A DNA stretch of 64,000 nt from NCBI RefSeq assembly GCF_009720745.1, contig NZ_WNKX01000004.1, positions 253,421-317,420 on the forward strand. The letters run 5' to 3'. This document shows positions 1 to 7,829 of this stretch, piece after piece. The notes under the pieces are model-generated. The model did not search any database. It was given only the letters and a program-made list of their open reading frames with translations, and was not told the DNA's origin. Position numbers and translations under genes: made by a program. Within the stretch, counting starts at the first letter, position 1, and the number at the start of each line of letters is the position of its first letter. The stretch comes from Massilia eburnea. GTDB lineage: Bacteria > Pseudomonadota > Gammaproteobacteria > Burkholderiales > Burkholderiaceae_D.

Positions 1-723
1 GCGGTGGATGCCGGCCTGTCGGCGCAGGCCGTCAGCAAGGCGATCCGCCAGCTGGAGGAGCATCTCGGCGTGCGCCTGTTCCATCGCACCACGCGCAGCC
101 TGAGCCTGACCGACGAGGGCCAGCGCCTGTTCGAACTGGCGAATCCCGGGCTGCGTTTGCTCGATGAAGCGCTGGACCATGTGCGCAGCAGCCGCGAGGC
201 GATGGATGGCGTGATCCGCATTACCGCGCCGACTTCGATCGGCAGCATTGTGCTGGCGCCCTTGCTGGCGCAGTTCCAGGACATGCACCCTGGTACCCGC
301 TTCGACCTGTACCTGGAAGACCACTTCACCGACATGATCGAGTCGAAGATCGATGTCGGCTTCCGCGCCGGCAATCCGCCCGAACGCAACCTGGTGGCGC
401 GGCGTCTGGGCAAGATCGCTTTGTATGTTTGCGCCGCGCCCAGCTACCTGGCGAAGCACGGCGCGCCGAGGACCGTGGCCGATTTGCAGAAGCACCGCTG
501 CACCGGCTTTCGCCAGCCCAATACCGGCCGCATCGTGCCGTGGGAGCTGCGCGGCGAAGGCGGCACCATTTACCAGGACGTGCCGTGCGTGGCCAGCTTC
601 AATACCGCGGAGGCCGAGCTGGAAGCGGTGCGCGCCGGCGTCGGCGTCGGCCAGCTGACCCTGTACATGGCGGAACGCGACCTGGCGGAGGGCGGTTGGT
701 GCACCTGCTGCCGCAGCACGTGA
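1..723 (+). CDS. LysR-family transcriptional regulator (5' partial, probably frameshifted at 3' end)
   Basis: The open frame enters from the window edge, so the start is missing. The first ~35 residues visible are the end of a LysR winged helix-turn-helix (SAQAVSKAIRQLEEHLG, then LFHRTTRSLSLTDEG); the rest matches a LysR effector-binding domain. The frame stops at 721-723 after an atypical tail (EGGWCTCCRST). The +2-shifted frame from about 693 continues with a normal LysR C-terminus (RLVHLLPQHV, then MRVRQFIDFAMKYPW) to a stop at 831-833, overlapping the next LysR start. I infer a one-base deletion near 691-693, either a real mutation or a sequence error. Target genes are unknown. Confidence 0.8.
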   Translation, partial: AVDAGLSAQAVSKAIRQLEEHLGVRLFHRTTRSLSLTDEGQRLFELANPGLRLLDEALDHVRSSREAMDGVIRITAPTSIGSIVLAPLLAQFQDMHPGTRFDLYLEDHFTDMIESKIDVGFRAGNPPERNLVARRLGKIALYVCAAPSYLAKHGAPRTVADLQKHRCTGFRQPNTGRIVPWELRGEGGTIYQDVPCVASFNTAEAELEAVRAGVGVGQLTLYMAERDLAEGGWCTCCRST

Positions 724-814
724 CCTCCAACGCCGGGATTTACATGTACTATGCTCAGCGCAGCCGCATGCCGATGCGGGTACGCCAATTTATCGACTTC
801 GCGATGAAATACCC

Positions 815-1723
815 ATGGACCGCCTTTACCTGATGACTGTTTATGTGGCCGTGGCCGAGGAGCAGGGCTTCGCGGCGGGCGCGCGCCGTCTCGGCATGTC
901 GCCGCCTGCCGTGACGCGCGCCGTGGCGGCGCTGGAGGAACGCCTTGGCGTGAGGCTGCTGGACCGCACCACGCGCCATGTCCGGGTGACGGAAGCGGGG
1001 CAGCGCTACCTGGACGACGCGCGCCGCATCATCGCGGAAGTCGATGAAGCCGACGACGCCGTCGCCGGCATCAACGCCGCCCCGCGCGGCCACCTGACAG
1101 TGACCGCGCCGGTGCTGTTCGGGCGCCTGTACGTCATGCCGGGCATCGTCGATTATCTGCAGCGCTACCCGGCCATGGACGTCTCCACCGTCTTTGTCGA
1201 CCGCGTGACCAATCTGCTGGAGGAGGGCATCGACGTCGGCGTCCGCATCGGCGAGCTGCCCGATTCGAGCATGCGCGCGGTGCCGGTGGGCCGGGTGCGG
1301 CGCATGATCGTCGCTTCGCCAAGCTATATAGAGAAGCATGGCGCGCCGCACACGCCGCAGGAGCTGGAGCAGCACACCATCGTCGGCTCGTCGGGTTCGA
1401 GCGTGCCGCCTGACTGGCGCTTCCAGCATGGCGGCAGCGCGCAGTCTCTGCGCCTCAAGCCGCGCCTGGGCGTGAACAACAACGATTCGGCGATCGAGGC
1501 CGTGCGCAGCGGCTTTGGCGTTGCACGCCTGCTGTCCTACCAGGCGGCAGCCCTGCTCGATGCGGGCGAGCTGGTGGAGGTGCTGCAGGACTATGCCACG
1601 CCGGCTGTGCCTATCCATATCGTGCATCGCGACAGCCGCCAGGGTTCGACCCGCATCCGCAGCTTTGTCGACCTCATGGCCGAGCGCCTGCGCACCGATC
1701 CGAGGCTTCACCCGGTGCGCTGA
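815..1723 (+). CDS. LysR-family transcriptional regulator
   Basis: 302 aa, normal family length. The N-terminal winged HTH (about residues 1-60) shows MDRLYLMTVYVAVAEEQGF and the recognition region MSPPAVTRAVAALEERLG, followed by LLDRTTRHVRVTEAGQ. Residues 90-295 form the periplasmic-binding-like effector domain. It lies in tandem with the damaged LysR gene upstream; the restored frame of that gene would overlap this start by 19 bases, suggesting duplicated regulators or a coupled pair. The nrt operon begins ~115 bases downstream in the same direction, but that operon has its own sigma-54 signals, so LysR control of it is not implied. Effector unknown. Confidence 0.85.
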   Translation: MDRLYLMTVYVAVAEEQGFAAGARRLGMSPPAVTRAVAALEERLGVRLLDRTTRHVRVTEAGQRYLDDARRIIAEVDEADDAVAGINAAPRGHLTVTAPVLFGRLYVMPGIVDYLQRYPAMDVSTVFVDRVTNLLEEGIDVGVRIGELPDSSMRAVPVGRVRRMIVASPSYIEKHGAPHTPQELEQHTIVGSSGSSVPPDWRFQHGGSAQSLRLKPRLGVNNNDSAIEAVRSGFGVARLLSYQAAALLDAGELVEVLQDYATPAVPIHIVHRDSRQGSTRIRSFVDLMAERLRTDPRLHPVR

Positions 1724-1725
1724 CG

Positions 1726-1740
1726 GCGCTATATTGGTGC
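1726..1740 (+). promoter_or_regulatory. NtrC-like enhancer box 1
   Basis: GCGCTATATTGGTGC matches the NtrC pattern GCAC-N7-GTGC with one mismatch and is very close to the classical enterobacterial glnA enhancer half-site. It lies about 18 bases (centre to centre) from a second box and about 85 bases upstream of the predicted nrtA transcript start. Binding is inferred. Confidence 0.6.
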
Positions 1741-1743
1741 GGC

Positions 1744-1758
1744 GCACAAGCGAGGTGC
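1744..1758 (+). promoter_or_regulatory. NtrC-like enhancer box 2
   Basis: GCACAAGCGAGGTGC is an exact GCAC-N7-GTGC match to the NtrC consensus. Paired sites of this kind are typical of nitrogen-regulated sigma-54 promoters, and the sigma-54 promoter at 1793-1808 lies just downstream. Confidence 0.6.
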
Positions 1759-1792
1759 CGCAATTTCACCACCTGCGCCCCTGAAAGCGGGG

Positions 1793-1808
1793 TGGCACGG
1801 CACTTGCA
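1793..1808 (+). promoter_or_regulatory. Sigma-54 (-24/-12) promoter of the nrt operon
   Basis: TGGCACGGCACTTGCA fits the sigma-54 consensus TGGCAC-N5-TTGCA without a mismatch, with GG and GC at the required 10-base spacing. The start of transcription should be near 1819, about 20 bases before the nrtA ATG at 1840. Together with the two NtrC-like boxes upstream it predicts induction under nitrogen limitation. Confidence 0.8.
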
Positions 1809-1839
1809 ATATCCCCATTATTTACTCACGGGGATAGAG

Positions 1840-3072
1840 ATGGATCACACGTTCAGCCTTACCCGCCGGCGCCTGTTGGCGGCCGGCGCCGCAACCGCCG
1901 TCACTGGTCTTGCAGCGCAAGGCGCCTGGGCTGCAGGCTCGGACAGGCCGGAGAAAGAAGAAGTCAAAGTCGGCTTCATTCCCCTCACCGATTGCGCCTC
2001 TGTCGTGATGGCGTCGCTGCTTGGCTTCGACAAGAAGTACGGCATCAAGATCGTGTTGAGCAAGGAGGCTTCCTGGCCCGCCGTGCGCGACAAGCTGGTG
2101 AACGGCGAACTCGATGCGGCCCATGTCCTGTATGGCCTGGTTTATGGCGTGCACTTGGGCGCCGGCGGCCCGAAGAAGGACATGGCCGTGCTGATGAACC
2201 TCAATCACAACGGCCAGGCAATCACCCTGTCGAAAAAGCTTGCCGACAAGGGCGCGGTTGACGGCGCTTCGCTGGCAAAGCTGATGCACACCGATCCGCG
2301 TGAATATACGTTTGCGCAAACCTTCCCGACGGGTACGCACGCCATGTGGCTGTATTACTGGCTCGCTTCCTACGGTATTAACCCGATGACGGACGCGAAG
2401 GTGATCACGGTGCCGCCGCCGCAAATGGTGGCCAATATGCGTATCGGGAATATGGATGGCTACTGCGTGGGCGAGCCTTGGAACCACCGCGCGATTGTCG
2501 ACGGCATCGGCATCACGGCCACCACGACGCAGGACATCTGGCGCGACCACCCGGAGAAGGTGCTGGGCACCAGCGCAGAATGGGTAAAGAAGTATCCCAA
2601 CACGGCACGCGCGCTGGTTGCGGCGGTGCTGGAGGCGGGACGCTGGATCGATGCATCCTTGTCGAACAAGGTGAAGATGGCGGAGGCCATCGCCGACAAG
2701 TCCTACGTCAATACAACGGTGGATGTGATCGGCCAGCGCATCATGGGCCGCTACCAGAATGGCCTCGGCAAGACCTGGGACGATCCGAACTATATGAAGT
2801 TCTTCAATGACGGCGCGGTCAACTTCCCTTACCTGAGCGACGGCATGTGGTTCCTCACGCAGCAAAAACGCTGGGGCTTGCTGAAGGCGGAGCCGGACTA
2901 TCTGGCCGTCGCCACGCAGATCAACCAGATCGAGCTTTACAAGGATGCCGCGAGCATGGCGAAGGTGAGCGTGCCCAAGTCGGCGCTGCGCAGCGTGAAG
3001 ATGGTCGACGGTGCGGTCTGGGACGGCAAGAATCCCAAGGCCTATGCCGATTCGTTCAAGATCAAAGCGTGA
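1840..3072 (+). CDS. nrtA: Nitrate-type ABC transporter substrate-binding protein (CmpA/NrtA family)
   Basis: 410 aa. The start at 1840 is preferred over the upstream in-frame ATG at 1792, which falls inside the sigma-54 promoter. The N-terminus is a Tat-type signal (RRR at residues 9-11, hydrophobic stretch, predicted cleavage after AWA at ~31), so the protein would be exported folded. The mature part begins EEVKVGFIPLTDCA and carries the CmpA/NrtA hallmarks that bind nitrate, nitrite or a related anion in the periplasm. It is followed after 11 bases by the permease and then the ATPase gene. Nitrate is the likeliest ligand given the NtrC/sigma-54 signals; cyanate, bicarbonate or another nitrogen compound cannot be excluded. 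Confidence 0.85.
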   Translation: MDHTFSLTRRRLLAAGAATAVTGLAAQGAWAAGSDRPEKEEVKVGFIPLTDCASVVMASLLGFDKKYGIKIVLSKEASWPAVRDKLVNGELDAAHVLYGLVYGVHLGAGGPKKDMAVLMNLNHNGQAITLSKKLADKGAVDGASLAKLMHTDPREYTFAQTFPTGTHAMWLYYWLASYGINPMTDAKVITVPPPQMVANMRIGNMDGYCVGEPWNHRAIVDGIGITATTTQDIWRDHPEKVLGTSAEWVKKYPNTARALVAAVLEAGRWIDASLSNKVKMAEAIADKSYVNTTVDVIGQRIMGRYQNGLGKTWDDPNYMKFFNDGAVNFPYLSDGMWFLTQQKRWGLLKAEPDYLAVATQINQIELYKDAASMAKVSVPKSALRSVKMVDGAVWDGKNPKAYADSFKIKA

Positions 3073-3083
3073 AGGAAAGAACC

Positions 3084-3968
3084 ATGAGTGCAGTCTATTC
3101 TTCGATCGAAGGCGTAGGCACCGTCGCCCCGGAGACCCCTTCGCGCCGCGCGCGCCTGGCGGCAAAGGGTGTGCGCCTGGCGCCGCCGGGCGGGCGCCTG
3201 CGTCCCATTGTGATGAAAGTGCTGCCGCCGCTGATCGGGCTCATGTTGCTGGTATTGGCCTGGCAGGTGATCGCGCTGCGCAACCCTGGCTTCCCGACGC
3301 CGGTGGAGACCTGGCACGAGGCGGCGAAGCTGTTCGCCGACCCGTTTTACCGCAAGGGACCGAACGACCAGGGCATAGGCTGGAACATCCTGGCCTCTCT
3401 GCGCCGGGTGGCGCTCGGCTTTGGCATGGCGGCCGTGGTGGGCATTCCGCTGGGCTTCCTGATCGGCCGCTTCACCTTTGTGTACGGCATGTTCAGCCCT
3501 TTAATCAGCTTGCTGAAACCCGTGTCGCCGCTGGCATGGCTGCCTATCGGCCTGCTGGTGTTCAAGGCGGCCGACCCGGCCGCGATCTGGGCCATCTTCA
3601 TCTGCTCGATCTGGCCGATGATCGTCAACACCGCCGTCGGCGTGCAGCGCGTGCCGCAGGACTACCTGAACGTGGCGCGGGTGCTGGACCTGTCCGAGTG
3701 GAAGGTGGTGACCAGGATCCTGCTGCCATCGGTGCTGCCATATATGCTGACCGGGGTGCGGCTCGCCATCGGCACGGCGTGGCTGGTGATCGTCGCCGCG
3801 GAAATGCTGACTGGAGGCGTGGGCATCGGCTTCTGGGTGTGGGATGAGTGGAACAATATGAACGTGCCGCACATCCTGATCGCCATTGGCGTGATCGGCG
3901 TGGTCGGCTTGTTGCTGGAACTGGCGCTGGTCGCGCTGGCCAAAGCCTTCAGCTATGAGGAGAAATGA
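3084..3968 (+). CDS. nrtB: ABC transporter permease, nitrate/taurine type (NrtB-like)
   Basis: 294 aa. The start at 3084 has a GAAGGAAAG ribosome site just after the nrtA stop; a longer frame reaching into nrtA is rejected. After a ~45-residue cytoplasmic lead rich in Arg/Ala come about six membrane segments. The permease EAA-type loop that contacts the ATPase lies around DYLNVARVLDLSEWKVV. It would form the inner-membrane channel that receives ligand from NrtA and is powered by the ATPase encoded next; the two genes are separated by one base. Confidence 0.85.
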   Translation: MSAVYSSIEGVGTVAPETPSRRARLAAKGVRLAPPGGRLRPIVMKVLPPLIGLMLLVLAWQVIALRNPGFPTPVETWHEAAKLFADPFYRKGPNDQGIGWNILASLRRVALGFGMAAVVGIPLGFLIGRFTFVYGMFSPLISLLKPVSPLAWLPIGLLVFKAADPAAIWAIFICSIWPMIVNTAVGVQRVPQDYLNVARVLDLSEWKVVTRILLPSVLPYMLTGVRLAIGTAWLVIVAAEMLTGGVGIGFWVWDEWNNMNVPHILIAIGVIGVVGLLLELALVALAKAFSYEEK

Positions 3969-3969
3969 G

Positions 3970-4764
3970 ATGACGGGGAAATTCATCGACATCAGCAAGG
4001 TCGATATGTACTTCGACCAGTTCCACGCGCTGAGCGGCATCGACCTGTCTGTGGAGCAGGGAGAATTCATCACCTTGATCGGGCATTCGGGCTGCGGCAA
4101 ATCCACGCTGCTGAACCTGATCGCAGGATTGACCCTTCCCAGCAGCGGCGTGCTGGTTTGCAGTGGCCGCGAAATCGCGGGGCCGGCGCCGGAACGCGCG
4201 GTGGTGTTCCAGAACCATTCGCTGCTGCCGTGGCTGACCTGTTTCGACAATGTGCTGCTCGCAGTGGAGCGGGTGTTTGGCGCCAAGGAGACCCGCGCCC
4301 AGCTGGATGAACGCACCTGGCGAGCGCTGGAGCTGGTGGGACTGGCGACTGCGGGCGGCAAGCGTCCCAACGAGATCTCGGGAGGCATGAAGCAGCGCGT
4401 CGGCATTGCCCGCGCGCTGTCGATGGAACCGAAAGTGCTGCTGATGGATGAACCGTTCGGCGCGCTCGATGCACTGACGCGCGCCCACCTGCAAGACGAG
4501 CTGATGCGCATCGTCGCCAGGACCGGCACCACGGTGGTGATGGTCACGCACGACGTGGACGAGGCGGTTTTGTTGTCAGATCGCATCATCATGATGAGCA
4601 ACGGACCGGCCGCAACCATTGGGGATATCGTCAAGGTGCGGCTCGAGCGTCCGCGCGACCGTTTAGCTCTGGCGCAGGACCCTCTCTACCTTGACTACAG
4701 GACAAGTGTGTTGGAATTCCTCTACCAGCGGCAAGGCCGCCCGGCACAACGTTTTGCCGCATAG
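3970..4764 (+). CDS. nrtD: ABC transporter ATP-binding protein (NrtD-like)
   Basis: 264 aa. The start at 3970 lies one base after the permease stop with a GAGGAGAAATGAG ribosome site. Walker A is GHSGCGKST (38-46), the Q-loop is near FQNHSLLPW, the signature is ISGGMKQR (136-143), Walker B is VLLMDEP (156-162) and the switch His is in VTHDVDE. The C-terminal ~60 residues (IVKVRLERPRDR, then YLDYRTSVLEFLY) are typical of the nitrate/taurine ATPase branch. There is no fused substrate-binding domain, so it is NrtD-like rather than cyanobacterial NrtC-like. It is the last gene of the operon. Confidence 0.85.
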   Translation: MTGKFIDISKVDMYFDQFHALSGIDLSVEQGEFITLIGHSGCGKSTLLNLIAGLTLPSSGVLVCSGREIAGPAPERAVVFQNHSLLPWLTCFDNVLLAVERVFGAKETRAQLDERTWRALELVGLATAGGKRPNEISGGMKQRVGIARALSMEPKVLLMDEPFGALDALTRAHLQDELMRIVARTGTTVVMVTHDVDEAVLLSDRIIMMSNGPAATIGDIVKVRLERPRDRLALAQDPLYLDYRTSVLEFLYQRQGRPAQRFAA

Positions 4765-4781
4765 CAACATGCAAATGTGTG

Positions 4782-4802
4782 GCAGCAGGGCGTCCCTGCT
4801 GC
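4782..4802 (+). terminator. Hairpin after the nrt operon
   Basis: A perfect 9-bp stem (GCAGCAGGG / CCCTGCTGC) with a CGT loop lies 18 bases after the nrtD stop. No U-tract follows, so it may be a weak terminator or a 3' stabilising hairpin. Confidence 0.45.
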
Positions 4803-4835
4803 TACATTGGTGGTCTATACAAATGGAGACATGTG

Positions 4836-5006
4836 ATGAACACCGAAGTAGCGCAGCAAGAAGTTGGCAAGGAAGCAAAGCAGGACGATAAGCCAAACCG
4901 ACACGAATTCGCGCGTCAGCAAGTCAGCCACAAAGGCTTGCGCACCACCGGCATCGCCGCCGGCCTGCTGGCCCTGGTGGGCCTGAGTGCCTGGCTGCTG
5001 GCTTAA
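4836..5006 (+). CDS. Small single-span membrane protein, unknown function
   Basis: 56 aa. The start at 4836 has a GGAG motif upstream (4825-4828). Residues 1-34 are charged and hydrophilic (Glu/Lys/Gln-rich, ending [16 protein letters not shown]); residues 36-56 form one hydrophobic segment ([19 protein letters not shown]) running to the C-terminus. This is a tail-anchored layout with the charged part probably cytoplasmic. It is convergent with tsaD and the two stop codons share the bases TTAA. I do not recognise the family; coding is supported by the ribosome site, composition and fit between neighbours. Confidence 0.6.
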   Translation: MNTEVAQQEVGKEAKQDDKPNRHEFARQQVSHKGLRTTGIAAGLLALVGLSAWLLA

Positions 5007-6037
5007 ATCACCCGCAGTTCGTCCAGCGGCCAGCGCGGACGGACATTGAAGGAATAATCCCGCTGCGCCGCCTGCGGATTGATCTGCAAGCGCATGGCGC
5101 CGGCGAAGGCAATCATTGCCCCGTTGTCGGTGCAGAATTCCAGCTCGGGATAATAGACCTTGAAGTGCTTCTTTTTCGCCGCCGCGTTCAGCGAGGCGCG
5201 CAGCTGCGCGTTCGCACCGACGCCGCCGGCGATCACCAGGCGTTTCAGGCCGGTCTGCTTGAGGGCGGACAGGCATTTGGCCGTCAGCACATCCACAATC
5301 GCATCCACGAAACCACGCGCGATATTCGCCTTGTCCTGCTCGCAGACGTTGGCGGCGCCGCCGTTATTGTTCACTACCGTCAGCACCGCTGTTTTCAGGC
5401 CGGAGAAGGAGAACATCAAGTCCTTCGAGTGCAGCATGGGGCGCGGCAGCTTGTAGGCTTCCGGATCGCCGAAATCGGCCATGCGTGAAATAGCCGGACC
5501 GCCAGGGTAGCCCAGGCCGAGCAGCTTGGCGGATTTGTCGAACGCTTCACCGGCCGCATCGTCCAGCGTTTCGCCCAGCAGCTCGTACTGGCCGACGCCA
5601 TCCACCCGCATCAGCTGTGTGTGGCCACCCGATACCAGCAGCGCCACGAAGGGGAATTCGGGCGGTTCGCTGGCCAGCAGCGGCGAGAGCAAGTGGCCTT
5701 CCAGATGGTGCACGCCCAATACTGGCTTGTCGAGCGCCATGCCCAGCGAGCAGGCGATGGCCGAACCCACCAGCAGCGCGCCGGCCAGGCCTGGCCCTTG
5801 CGTGTAAGCGATGGCATCGATGGCGCTGGCCGGCATGCCGGCCTTGTTCAACGCCTGTTCCAGCAATGGAATGGCGCGGCGGATATGGTCGCGCGAAGCC
5901 AGTTCCGGCACCACGCCGCCGTATTCCTCGTGCATCGCTACCTGCGAATGCAGGGCGTGCGACAGCAGGCCGCGCTGCGTGTCATACAGGGCCAGGCCGG
6001 TTTCGTCACAGGAGGATTCGACGCCGAGAACGATCAT
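5003..6037 (-). CDS. tsaD: tRNA N6-adenosine threonylcarbamoyltransferase
   Basis: 344 aa, full length. TsaD transfers the threonylcarbamoyl group made by TsaC onto A37 of tRNAs that read ANN codons, working with TsaB and TsaE in the cytoplasm. Visible hallmarks are [15 protein letters not shown] at the N-terminus, [16 protein letters not shown] (~36-51), the metal-binding His pair in GVHHLEGH (H111 and H115), the nucleotide-binding region LVSGGHT, and [13 protein letters not shown] near the C-terminus. The gene stands alone, divergent from the OsmC-like gene and convergent with the small membrane protein gene. Confidence 0.95.
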   Translation of the reverse strand: MIVLGVESSCDETGLALYDTQRGLLSHALHSQVAMHEEYGGVVPELASRDHIRRAIPLLEQALNKAGMPASAIDAIAYTQGPGLAGALLVGSAIACSLGMALDKPVLGVHHLEGHLLSPLLASEPPEFPFVALLVSGGHTQLMRVDGVGQYELLGETLDDAAGEAFDKSAKLLGLGYPGGPAISRMADFGDPEAYKLPRPMLHSKDLMFSFSGLKTAVLTVVNNNGGAANVCEQDKANIARGFVDAIVDVLTAKCLSALKQTGLKRLVIAGGVGANAQLRASLNAAAKKKHFKVYYPELEFCTDNGAMIAFAGAMRLQINPQAAQRDYSFNVRPRWPLDELRVI

Positions 6038-6127
6038 TGGATTGCTGGAAGCTGAAAGGGGAATCCGCCATTGTAATGGAAAGCGCGCGGGTGTATCTTG
6101 CTTGCATTCTTGTCAAGGAGGCTCCCG

Positions 6128-6583
6128 ATGTCGACGCATACCGCCGAAGTGGCATGGTTCCGCCACGATGCCAAATTCACCGATAACCGCTATAGCCGGC
6201 TGCATAAGTGGACCTTTGACGGCGGCACGGTGGTGCCGGGATCTTCGTCGCCGCATGTGGTGAAGGTGCCTTTGTCGGATCCCACTGCAGTTGATCCGGA
6301 AGAGGCGTTTGTGGCTTCCTTATCGAGCTGCCATATGCTGTGGTTCCTGAGCCTGGCGGCGCGCGACGGCTATGTGGTGGACAGCTATGTCGATGCGGCG
6401 GAGGGGACGATGCAGGGCGGCTGGATCAGCGTAGTGACGCTGAAGCCGCTGGTGGTGTTCTCGGGCGGGAAGGCGCCGACGGATGCAGAGCTCGACAGGC
6501 TGCACCATGAGGCGCATGGGGAGTGTTTCCTGGCGCGGTCGGTGAAGTCCGAGATTCGCGTTGCGGGTAGCTGGCGTTACTAA
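6128..6583 (+). CDS. OsmC-family peroxiredoxin-like protein
   Basis: 151 aa. The start at 6128 is fixed by a strong AAGGAGG site at 6114-6120; a longer frame from 6098 would place the ribosome site inside the gene. The OsmC/Ohr fold is shown by the two conserved cysteines, C68 in ASLSSCHM and C133 in HGECFLARSVKSEIRV. In this family they reduce organic hydroperoxides or other electrophiles in the cytoplasm. It lacks the tighter Ohr signature, so the specific substrate is open. It is followed by a composite hairpin and the convergent aroG. Confidence 0.85.
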   Translation: MSTHTAEVAWFRHDAKFTDNRYSRLHKWTFDGGTVVPGSSSPHVVKVPLSDPTAVDPEEAFVASLSSCHMLWFLSLAARDGYVVDSYVDAAEGTMQGGWISVVTLKPLVVFSGGKAPTDAELDRLHHEAHGECFLARSVKSEIRVAGSWRY

Positions 6584-6700
6584 AACCGGTAACCCAGTCG
6601 GATGGCCGCCCCGCCTGGCCCGCAGGGGCAGGCACCCGGCATGCGACCGCCGCGTGCCGGGTGTCAGACCGTGTGGGTCTGACACAGGTTTACCGGTTTA
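6582..6700. repeat. Composite inverted-repeat element between convergent osmC-like gene and aroG
   Basis: The outer arms AAACCGGTAA (6583-6592) and TTACCGGTTT (6690-6699) enclose two hairpins. The first is CACCCGGCATGC / GCGTGCCGGGTG (6633-6644 and 6652-6663, 11 of 12 paired). The second is a perfect 10-bp stem GTGTCAGACC / GGTCTGACAC (6661-6670 and 6676-6685). The hairpins share three bases, so they are alternatives. The element fills the whole space between two stop codons and touches both, so it may act as a two-way terminator. Confidence 0.6.
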
Positions 6701-7756
6701 AGGGCGAGCCCGCAGCTCGCGATCCGCTTCCTTCAGCATATGCACGGTGGTCTCCCAATCAATGCAAGCATCCGTCACCGAACAGCCGTATTTGAGCTCG
6801 GACAGGTCCAAAGGAATCTTCTGGTTGCCCGCCACGATATTCGACTCGATCATCACCCCCACCACCGACTGATTGCCGTGCACGATCTGGTTGACCACGT
6901 CGGTCATCACCAGCGGCTGCAGTTCCGGCTTCTTGTACGAGTTGGCATGCGAGCAGTCGATCACGATATTGGCCGGCAGCTTGGCCTTCTGCAGCGATTG
7001 TTCCGCGATTGCCACCGACACGGAATCATAGTTAGGCCGGCCGTCGCCCCCGCGCAGCACCACGTGGCCATGCGGATTGCCCCGCGTGCGCACGACAGAC
7101 ACATTACCCTGGCTGTTAATACCCAGGAAGGCGTGCGGATTCGCCGCCGACAGGATGGCGTTGATCGCAATGCCGATATCGCCGTCCGTACCGTTCTTGA
7201 AGCCCACAGGCGTCGACAGGCCCGACGACATTTCGCGGTGTGTCTGCGATTCGGTGGTGCGCGCGCCGATGGCAGTCCAGGCGATCAGGTCGCCCAGGTA
7301 CTGCGGCGAGATCGGATCCAGCGCCTCGGTGGCGGTCGGCAGGCCCAGTTCGCACACGTCCAGCAGGAACTGGCGCGCCTTTTCCATGCCGACGTCGACG
7401 CGGAACGAGTCGTCCATATACGGATCGTTGATATAACCCTTCCAGCCGGTGGTGGTGCGCGGCTTCTCGAAATACACGCGCATTACCAGCAGCATGGTGT
7501 CCTTGACTTCTTCCTGCAGCGCCAACAGGCGGCGCGCATAGTCCAGGCCCGCCACCGGGTCGTGGATGGAGCAAGGACCCACCACGACGAACAGGCGCTT
7601 GTCCTTGCGTTCCAGGATGGCGCGCAGGTCGGCGCGGCCCTTGGTGACGGTGTCGGAAGCCTTGTCGGTCAGCGGCAGTTTCGCATGCAGCTCCTCAGGG
7701 GTGGGCATGGATGCGAACGAAGTAACGTTAATGTTTTCAAGGTTTTGGGCAATCAT
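6698..7756 (-). CDS. aroG: 3-deoxy-7-phosphoheptulonate (DAHP) synthase, class I
   Basis: 352 aa. The start chosen is the ATG at 7756 (MIAQNLENINVTSF); the frame stays open upstream but that part is the shadow of the divergent ybiB gene. The enzyme condenses phosphoenolpyruvate and erythrose 4-phosphate, the first step of the shikimate pathway. The core is recognisable from GPCSIHDP (60-67), RVYFEKPRTTTGWKG, the metal/substrate regions WTAIGARTTESQTHRE and VIDCSHANSYK, and the closing CIDWETT. This is the AroF/G/H type, usually feedback-inhibited by an aromatic amino acid; which one cannot be told here. Confidence 0.95.
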   Translation of the reverse strand: MIAQNLENINVTSFASMPTPEELHAKLPLTDKASDTVTKGRADLRAILERKDKRLFVVVGPCSIHDPVAGLDYARRLLALQEEVKDTMLLVMRVYFEKPRTTTGWKGYINDPYMDDSFRVDVGMEKARQFLLDVCELGLPTATEALDPISPQYLGDLIAWTAIGARTTESQTHREMSSGLSTPVGFKNGTDGDIGIAINAILSAANPHAFLGINSQGNVSVVRTRGNPHGHVVLRGGDGRPNYDSVSVAIAEQSLQKAKLPANIVIDCSHANSYKKPELQPLVMTDVVNQIVHGNQSVVGVMIESNIVAGNQKIPLDLSELKYGCSVTDACIDWETTVHMLKEADRELRARP

Positions 7757-7829
7757 GATCAGTCTGCTATTCACTCTGTTTCTGCTTGGGGGATCTAACA
7801 GTGTAGCCGAAATGCCGTAAACTGGCAGG

